This document shows positions 1-5,031 of a stretch of DNA of 5,031 nt, one piece after another. The first letter of the stretch is position 1. Every line of letters starts with the position of its first letter. A program made the position numbers and the translations under genes. Origin of the DNA: Thermoflexales bacterium (GTDB lineage Bacteria; Chloroflexota; Anaerolineae; Fen-1058); the NCBI GenBank assembly GCA_030834835.1, contig JAUQXD010001204.1, positions 1-5,031 of the forward strand. The letters are read 5' to 3'. The notes beneath the pieces were generated by a model that saw nothing but the letters and a program-made list of their open reading frames with translations, made no database searches and was not told where the DNA came from.

Positions 1-1984
<1,984 letters not shown>

Positions 1985-1988
<4 letters not shown>

Positions 1989-2015
1989 CTCTGGCCCGAT
2001 AATCGGCGGTATAAT
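1985..2015 (+). promoter_or_regulatory. Putative sigma-70-type promoter of glnA
   Basis: A perfect -10 hexamer TATAAT lies at 2010-2015, between the lon stop and glnA. The best -35 match is ATGACT at 1985-1990 (4 of 6 to TTGACA), overlapping the lon stop codon, with a long 19-base spacer. No extended -10 TG is present. The expected start point is near 2021-2023, giving a leader of about 75 bases before glnA. The weak -35 suggests the promoter may depend on an activator, or that the -10 alone is only a chance match; this is inference. Confidence 0.55.
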
Positions 2016-2026
2016 ACAACCAGTTC

Positions 2027-2055
2027 CAACGAATGAGCCTGATGCTCATTCGTTG
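2027..2055 (+). promoter_or_regulatory. Perfect 12-bp inverted repeat in the glnA leader (hairpin or operator)
   Basis: CAACGAATGAGC (2027-2038) and GCTCATTCGTTG (2044-2055) are exact reverse complements around a 5-base loop CTGAT. The repeat begins about 5 bases after the start point predicted from the TATAAT at 2010-2015. No T-run follows, so it is a poor intrinsic terminator for lon. Its place fits either a 5'-end RNA hairpin that stabilises the glnA messenger or an operator for a dimeric repressor bound over the start of transcription. It does not match the GlnR or TnrA consensus TGTNA-N7-TNACA. Confidence 0.7.
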
Positions 2056-2058
2056 CGT

Positions 2059-2071
2059 TATCCCCGGGATA
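2059..2071 (+). promoter_or_regulatory. Short palindrome TATCCC-C-GGGATA in the glnA leader
   Basis: A 13-base inverted repeat with 6-base arms around a single C follows the 12-bp repeat at 2027-2055 by three bases. As RNA it could form only a 5-bp stem with a 3-base loop. It may be a small second hairpin or a protein site, but a palindrome this short can also arise by chance. Confidence 0.3.
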
Positions 2072-2084
2072 CAGCCTATTTCAT

Positions 2085-2090
2085 GGAGGA
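2085..2090 (+). promoter_or_regulatory. Shine-Dalgarno site of glnA
   Basis: GGAGGA lies 6 bases before the ATG at 2097. It is a near-perfect complement to the 16S rRNA 3' end, the strongest of the three ribosome sites in the window, and it fixes the glnA start. Confidence 0.9.
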
Positions 2091-2096
2091 AATATC

Positions 2097-3434
2097 ATGT
2101 CTGACCGCGATCTACTGCAACGCATTTCCGACGACGATGTGAAGTTCGTATCCCTGCAATTCACCGACCTGCTAGGCACCGTGAAGAGCGTGGACATGCC
2201 CGCGCACCGCATTGCCGATGTACTGGAACACGGCGTGTGGTTCGACGGTTCATCGGTCGAAGGTTTCGCCCGCATCCAGGAAAGCGATATGCTGCTGCGG
2301 CTCGATCCCGACACGTACCGCGTGCTGCCGTGGAGTTCGCCGGAGCGCCGCCGCGCCCGCGTGCTGTGTGATATCTACAACACCGATGGCACGCCGTTCG
2401 AAGGCGATCCGCGCTACATTTTGAAGCGCCAACTGGCGCGCGCCAAAGCGATGGGCTATCACTTCAACGTCGGCCCGGAACTGGAATTCTTCCTGCTGCG
2501 CAACAACAACGGCGATCGTGTGCAGGCCGTGCCCCATGACGTGGGCAGTTACTTCGACTTCTCGGCGAAGGATGAGGCGCAGCGCGTGCGCAGCGCCATC
2601 GTGCTGGCGCTGGAAGCGATGGGCCTCGAAGTCGAAATGAGCCATCACGAAGTGGCGCTGGGCCAGCACGAGATCGATTTCAAGTACGACGACGCACTCG
2701 TCACCGCCGATAACTCGATCACTTTCAAGTACGTCGTGAAGGCGGTGGCTGTGGAGCACGATCTGCTGGCGACGTTCATGCCTAAGCCGATCTTCGGCAT
2801 CAACGGTTCGGGCATGCACACGCATCAAAGTTTGTTCTCGGCCGAAGGCAAGAATTTGTTCTTCGATGCGAATGATCCGTTCCACCTGACCCCGATCGCC
2901 TATTCGTTCCTCGCCGGCCAGTTGAAGCACGCGCGCGCGTTAGCCGCCATCGTCGCGCCGACGGTCAACTCGTACAAGCGACTGGTGCCCGGCTACGAAG
3001 CACCCGTGTATGTCTGTTGGGCGCAGATGAACCGATCGGCGTTGATTCGTATTCCGCGTTACACCCCCGGCAACGATCAGGCCACGCGCATCGAACTGCG
3101 CTTCCCCGATCCGTCGTGCAACCCGTATCTCGCCTTCGCGGCGATTCTGGCTGCTGGTCTCGATGGCATCGAGCAGAAGTTGGCCGCACCACCCAACGTT
3201 AACAACGTCGATGTCTATCACTTCACGCCCGCCGAACTCAAAGAACGCGGCATTGACACCCTGCCCGGCACGCTGGAACAAGCGCTCGACGAACTGGACA
3301 ACGATCCTGTCATTCGTGAGGCCATGGGCGAGAAGTTGTACGAAGACTACGTGCGCGTGAAGCGCGGCGAGTGGGACGATTACCGTCTCCGCGTGTCGCA
3401 CTGGGAGTTGGAACGATACTTAGAGACTGCGTAA
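2097..3434 (+). CDS. glnA: Glutamine synthetase type I (alpha subtype)
   Basis: This cytoplasmic dodecameric enzyme joins ammonia to glutamate with ATP to make glutamine, the main entry of nitrogen into metabolism. The protein has 445 residues, the GSI-alpha length (B. subtilis GlnA 444). Visible motifs in order: FDGSS at 49-53; PELEFF at 127-132, with metal-ligand Glu128 and Glu130; NGSGMHTHQS at 236-245, with the ATP/metal His; KRLVPGYEAP at 294-303, with flap Glu301; NRSALIRIP from 312; and RIELRFPDPS at 331-340. The C-terminus runs as in B. subtilis (GIDTLPGTLEQAL onward) and lacks the NLYDLP adenylylation-site context of the beta subtype, so control by GlnE is unlikely. Arg59 in ARIQESDM appears equivalent to B. 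subtilis Arg62, which is involved in feedback inhibition. It has its own leader with promoter-like signals and a strong ribosome site. The divergent GlnA-like ligases such as PuuA are less likely given the intact core motifs. Confidence 0.96.
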   Translation: MSDRDLLQRISDDDVKFVSLQFTDLLGTVKSVDMPAHRIADVLEHGVWFDGSSVEGFARIQESDMLLRLDPDTYRVLPWSSPERRRARVLCDIYNTDGTPFEGDPRYILKRQLARAKAMGYHFNVGPELEFFLLRNNNGDRVQAVPHDVGSYFDFSAKDEAQRVRSAIVLALEAMGLEVEMSHHEVALGQHEIDFKYDDALVTADNSITFKYVVKAVAVEHDLLATFMPKPIFGINGSGMHTHQSLFSAEGKNLFFDANDPFHLTPIAYSFLAGQLKHARALAAIVAPTVNSYKRLVPGYEAPVYVCWAQMNRSALIRIPRYTPGNDQATRIELRFPDPSCNPYLAFAAILAAGLDGIEQKLAAPPNVNNVDVYHFTPAELKERGIDTLPGTLEQALDELDNDPVIREAMGEKLYEDYVRVKRGEWDDYRLRVSHWELERYLETA

Positions 3435-3437
3435 GCA

Positions 3438-3474
3438 TGACGAGTGATGAGTGACGAGTGAAAAGTGAGATCAC
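3438..3474 (+). repeat. TGA-led heptamer array, left member of an inverted pair
   Basis: Starting four bases after the glnA stop, the sequence reads as five 7-base units: TGACGAG, TGATGAG, TGACGAG, TGAAAAG, TGAGATC, then AC. The same array occurs in reverse complement at 4694-4724, at the end of the nuclease gene, where the third unit is missing. Excluding that unit, 29 of 30 bases agree. Such heptamer arrays resemble the short tandemly repeated sequences known between genes of cyanobacteria and other bacteria; assignment to a named family is not possible from one window. Confidence 0.8.
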
Positions 3475-3493
3475 TCGTCACTCATTATCACTC
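3442..3493 (+). terminator. Long hairpin behind glnA, possible transcription terminator or mRNA 3'-end
   Basis: ATGAGTGACGAGTGA (3447-3461) pairs perfectly with 3471-3485, giving a 15-bp stem around the 9-base loop AAAGTGAGA. After a 3-base bulge the stem extends by five more pairs (GAGTG 3442-3446 with CACTC 3489-3493). It begins 7 bases after the glnA stop, the usual place for a terminator, but no T-run follows (ATTATCACTCAGG), so classic intrinsic termination is doubtful. It could instead protect the 3' end of the glnA message. Confidence 0.5.
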
Positions 3494-3511
3494 AGGTAGC
3501 GGAGCGGCCCA

Positions 3512-3608
3512 GTCATTCCCGAACGCTTCTGGCGGGAATCCAGAGTGTTTATCAGTGCGCATTGCCAACCGTCAATCTGGATGCCCGATAGAAACGTTCG
3601 GGCATGAC
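3512..3608. mobile_element. 97-bp MITE-like palindromic element
   Basis: The 36-base arms at 3512-3547 and 3573-3608 are inverted repeats matching at 30 of 36 positions around a 25-base centre. Both ends begin with GTCAT. Each arm also folds on itself: ATTCCCG (3515-3521) with CGGGAAT (3533-3539), and ATGCCCGA (3581-3588) with TCGGGCAT (3598-3605). There is no coding capacity. The GTCATTCCCG...CGGGAATCCAG pattern is like the widespread intergenic palindromes of many bacteria (for example Neisseria dRS3-type repeats), which are thought to be moved by transposases acting in trans. No target-site duplication is evident. It lies 78 bases before the nuclease start, so it would be in the leader of any read-through transcript. 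Confidence 0.75.
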
Positions 3609-3670
3609 GCTTCACCAAGCCTGACTTAATGATGTGGCAAGCTGCGAGTAATTCCAGACCCTGCCGTATG

Positions 3671-3675
3671 AGGAG
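3671..3675 (+). promoter_or_regulatory. Shine-Dalgarno site of the nuclease gene
   Basis: AGGAG (within TGAGGAG, 3669-3675) precedes the ATG at 3687 by 11 bases, somewhat longer than ideal, which suggests modest translation. It supports the ATG at 3687 as the start. No convincing promoter is seen in 3609-3670. Confidence 0.6.
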
Positions 3676-3686
3676 TAAACGCAACA

Positions 3687-4697
3687 ATGACTGAACCAAC
3701 CACTTGGGGCATTCGTGCCGGTCGGACCGGAGAAGCCCACGAATTGTTTTTGAAGAAAGATGTCGTCGCGCTCGGGTGGCATGAAGTTGGCGACTTATCT
3801 AAGATTGGCAAAGACCGTGAGTCATTCAAGACGGCGATTGCTAAAGTCTTTCCCGACAAGAAGCTGATGGCAGTTGCCATTGATGCTGGTCAACTCTACC
3901 GCTTCCTATACGAGATGCAGGTAGGCGATATTATCGTCTATCCCTCGAAGTTTGATCGACAGATTCGTATCGGTCGAGTGGAAGGCGGTTATCGCTACGA
4001 GTCAGCGCACGCAGAAACCTACCCAAATGTGAGAGCGGTCAAATGGTTGAAGACGGTGCCCCGTACGCAATTTACACAGGGCGCGCTTTATGAAATCGGG
4101 GCGGCAATGAGTCTCTTTCAGATCAAGAATTATGCCGACGAATTTCGCGTCGCGCTAGAAGGCAAGGTCGCACCAGTGCCGGTCTCCAAAGATGAGACGG
4201 TTGGGCTGGTAGCAGCGGATATTGAAGAGACGACACGTGATTTCATCCTGAAGACACTGTCCCAAGAACTCAAAGGCCATCCGTTTGCTTACTTCGTCGC
4301 GCACCTGTTAAACACGATGAATTATCGGACGCGCGTCTCACCAGAGGGGCCGGATGGTGGGATAGACATCATTGCTCACCGCGACGAATTGGGTTTTGAA
4401 CCACCGATCATCAAAGTCCAAGTTAAGAGCATAGACGGCAAGAGTGGTGATCAAGATGTATCGGCGCTCTACGGGAAGATCGGTGACAAAGAGTACGGAC
4501 TATTCGTCACCATCGGTAAGTTTACCCCTCCAGCCAAAACGTTCGCCAAGAGTAAGACGAATTTGCGCTTGATCGACGGCGAAGAATTGGTCGATTTGAT
4601 CTTCGCACACTACGAGCAATTCGATTCTCGCTACAAAAGCATTCTGCCGCTAAAGCGAGTGTACGTGCCGGAAGCACACGTGGATGAAGAAGAGTGA
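3687..4697 (+). CDS. Mrr-family restriction endonuclease with N-terminal PUA/EVE-like region
   Basis: The protein has 336 residues in two parts. The C-terminal part, about 195-315, is a Mrr_cat-type PD-(D/E)xK nuclease domain: the helix PFAYFVAHLLNTMNY (199-213), the DGGID motif with catalytic Asp227 (Asp223 also conserved), and Gln245-Val-Lys247 as the QxK motif, followed by the YGLFVTIGKFTPPA strand and the LIDGEELVDLI end. The active site looks intact. The N-terminal part, about 5-125, has W7, G30-W31, an MQVGDIIVYPSK strand (77-88), IGRVEGGYRY and VKWL (118-121). This pattern suggests a PUA/EVE-like base-reading fold, which I infer from motif style alone. Mrr enzymes are type IV nucleases that cut modified foreign DNA, so a stand-alone defence role is likely. 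No methylase or helicase is adjacent. GC is lower than in lon and glnA, and inverted heptamer repeats flank the gene, consistent with acquisition by transfer. The stop codon lies within the right-hand repeat. Confidence 0.85.
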   Translation: MTEPTTWGIRAGRTGEAHELFLKKDVVALGWHEVGDLSKIGKDRESFKTAIAKVFPDKKLMAVAIDAGQLYRFLYEMQVGDIIVYPSKFDRQIRIGRVEGGYRYESAHAETYPNVRAVKWLKTVPRTQFTQGALYEIGAAMSLFQIKNYADEFRVALEGKVAPVPVSKDETVGLVAADIEETTRDFILKTLSQELKGHPFAYFVAHLLNTMNYRTRVSPEGPDGGIDIIAHRDELGFEPPIIKVQVKSIDGKSGDQDVSALYGKIGDKEYGLFVTIGKFTPPAKTFAKSKTNLRLIDGEELVDLIFAHYEQFDSRYKSILPLKRVYVPEAHVDEEE

Positions 4698-4724
4698 TCT
4701 CGCTTTTCACTCATCACTCGTCAC
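4694..4724 (-). repeat. TGA-led heptamer array, right member of an inverted pair
   Basis: Read on the - strand this is G, TGACGAG, TGATGAG, TGAAAAG, CGAGATC, AC. It matches the array at 3438-3474 in inverted orientation, with one 7-base unit fewer and a single T-to-C difference in the rest. It starts at the last base of the nuclease's final Glu codon, so the nuclease TGA stop is part of the repeat. It ends three bases before the MOSC gene's ribosome site. Confidence 0.8.
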
Positions 4725-4727
4725 TTT

Positions 4728-4732
4728 GGGAG
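4728..4732 (+). promoter_or_regulatory. Shine-Dalgarno site of the MOSC gene
   Basis: GGGAG (in TTGGGAGAA) lies 8 bases before the ATG at 4741, a good spacing that supports this start over the next in-frame ATG (4789). The gap to the nuclease stop is only 43 bases and holds the heptamer repeat; no separate promoter is evident. Confidence 0.7.
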
Positions 4733-4740
4733 AACAGCCA

Positions 4741-5031
4741 ATGGGAAAGATTATTCACCTCCAACTGAAACCCGCCGAGGGCGAACCGATGAAAGTGGCG
4801 AGCGCCGTCGAAGCGCTTGCCAATCACGGGCTGCGCGACGATGCCAATGCGGGGCGCACCAAACGACAGGTGTTGATCATCGAACGTGAACTGCTGGACG
4901 AGTTCCAACTACCGATCGGCGATGTGCGCGAGAACATCACGGTTGAGGACATTCAACTGGCGGGGACACCAGCAGGCGTGCGGATGCGCGTGGGGAACGC
5001 GCTGCTGGAAGTCACGCTCGATTGCGCGCCG
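4741..5031 (+). CDS. MOSC-domain protein, 3'-truncated by window edge
   Basis: The open frame runs from ATG to the window end, giving 97 residues beginning MGKIIHLQLKPAEGEP. MOSC domains, named for the molybdenum cofactor sulfurase C-terminus, are small beta-barrel modules thought to bind or transfer sulfur to metal-sulfur cofactors; many bacterial stand-alone members are uncharacterised. Family features seen: a loop with DDANAG (33-38), then RQVLIIERE (42-50), the GDVRENIT motif (60-67) and the LLEVTLDCAP strand (88-97). In the family this last segment leads to the invariant Cys, which would fall just past the window end if the usual CxPC pattern holds; Cys95 would be its first Cys. The DDANAG loop has Asn where family members often have His (DxHAG). 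Codon use and GC return to the level of lon and glnA, so this gene looks native rather than part of the nuclease block. Confidence 0.85.
   Translation, partial: MGKIIHLQLKPAEGEPMKVASAVEALANHGLRDDANAGRTKRQVLIIERELLDEFQLPIGDVRENITVEDIQLAGTPAGVRMRVGNALLEVTLDCAP

Noticed and set aside
2027..2055. Intrinsic terminator for lon
   Set aside because: The stem is perfect but is followed by CGTTATCCCC rather than a T-run, and it lies downstream of the glnA TATAAT box, so a leader hairpin or operator fits better.
2016..2096. Glutamine riboswitch (glnA RNA motif) in the glnA leader
   Set aside because: Apart from the simple 12-bp hairpin and a tiny palindrome, I see no multi-stem junction, and I cannot identify the conserved core. 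A covariance-model search would settle it.
2250..2930. 226-codon open frame on the - strand within glnA
   Set aside because: It mirrors the glnA codon pattern, with no ribosome site and no recognisable motif, and glnA is clearly the real gene.
3438..3493. Possible CRISPR array
   Set aside because: The repeats are contiguous 7-base units without spacers, far shorter than CRISPR repeats, and no cas gene is present.
3621..3652. Promoter for the nuclease gene (CTGACT ... AGTAAT)
   Set aside because: Both boxes match poorly and the spacing is 20 bases; it is not better than chance.
3478..3699. 73-codon open frame on the - strand in the glnA-nuclease gap
   Set aside because: It runs through the MITE-like palindrome and into the heptamer repeats, and no domain is recognisable; the frame is a by-product of repeat DNA.

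Overview
This 5,031-base stretch comes from a bacterial chromosome of moderately high GC. Sampled stretches of the housekeeping genes run at about 60-67% GC. All four genes lie on the + strand, in the order lon (5' end cut off by the window), glnA, a Mrr-type restriction endonuclease, and a MOSC-domain gene (3' end cut off). The sequence of the Lon and glutamine synthetase proteins, together with intergenic DNA full of TGA-led heptamers and GTCATTCCCG-type palindromes, reminds me of Chloroflexota (Anaerolineae-like). That placement is inference from memory and not proven here.

Region by region: bases 1-1988 encode most of an ATP-dependent Lon protease, with the coiled-coil part of the N domain, the AAA+ module and the Ser-Lys protease domain. 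Bases 1989-2096 form a compact regulatory spacer with a perfect TATAAT box, a perfect 12-bp inverted repeat just after the expected transcription start, a second small palindrome and a strong Shine-Dalgarno site. Bases 2097-3434 encode a complete type I-alpha glutamine synthetase. Bases 3435-3686 hold no gene. They contain a heptamer-repeat hairpin directly behind glnA and a 97-bp MITE-like palindromic element. Bases 3687-4697 encode a complete 336-residue protein with an N-terminal PUA/EVE-like region and a C-terminal Mrr PD-(D/E)xK nuclease domain; its base composition is visibly lower in GC (47-52% in sampled lines). Bases 4741-5031 hold the start of a MOSC-domain protein.

The most interesting structure is the flanking of the nuclease gene. 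The heptamer array behind glnA (3438-3474) recurs in inverted orientation at 4694-4724, where it includes the nuclease stop codon. The two copies match at 29 of 30 aligned bases and differ by exactly one 7-base unit. The nuclease, the MITE-like element and the two inverted repeats therefore look like one accessory block placed between two ordinary genes, glnA and the MOSC gene. Whether it moves or ever moved as a unit cannot be decided from one sequence.

Lon (protein quality control) and glutamine synthetase (ammonium assimilation) are core functions with no evident link to the nuclease, which is most likely a stand-alone modification-dependent defence enzyme. No RNA gene, CRISPR array, transposase or integrase was found.
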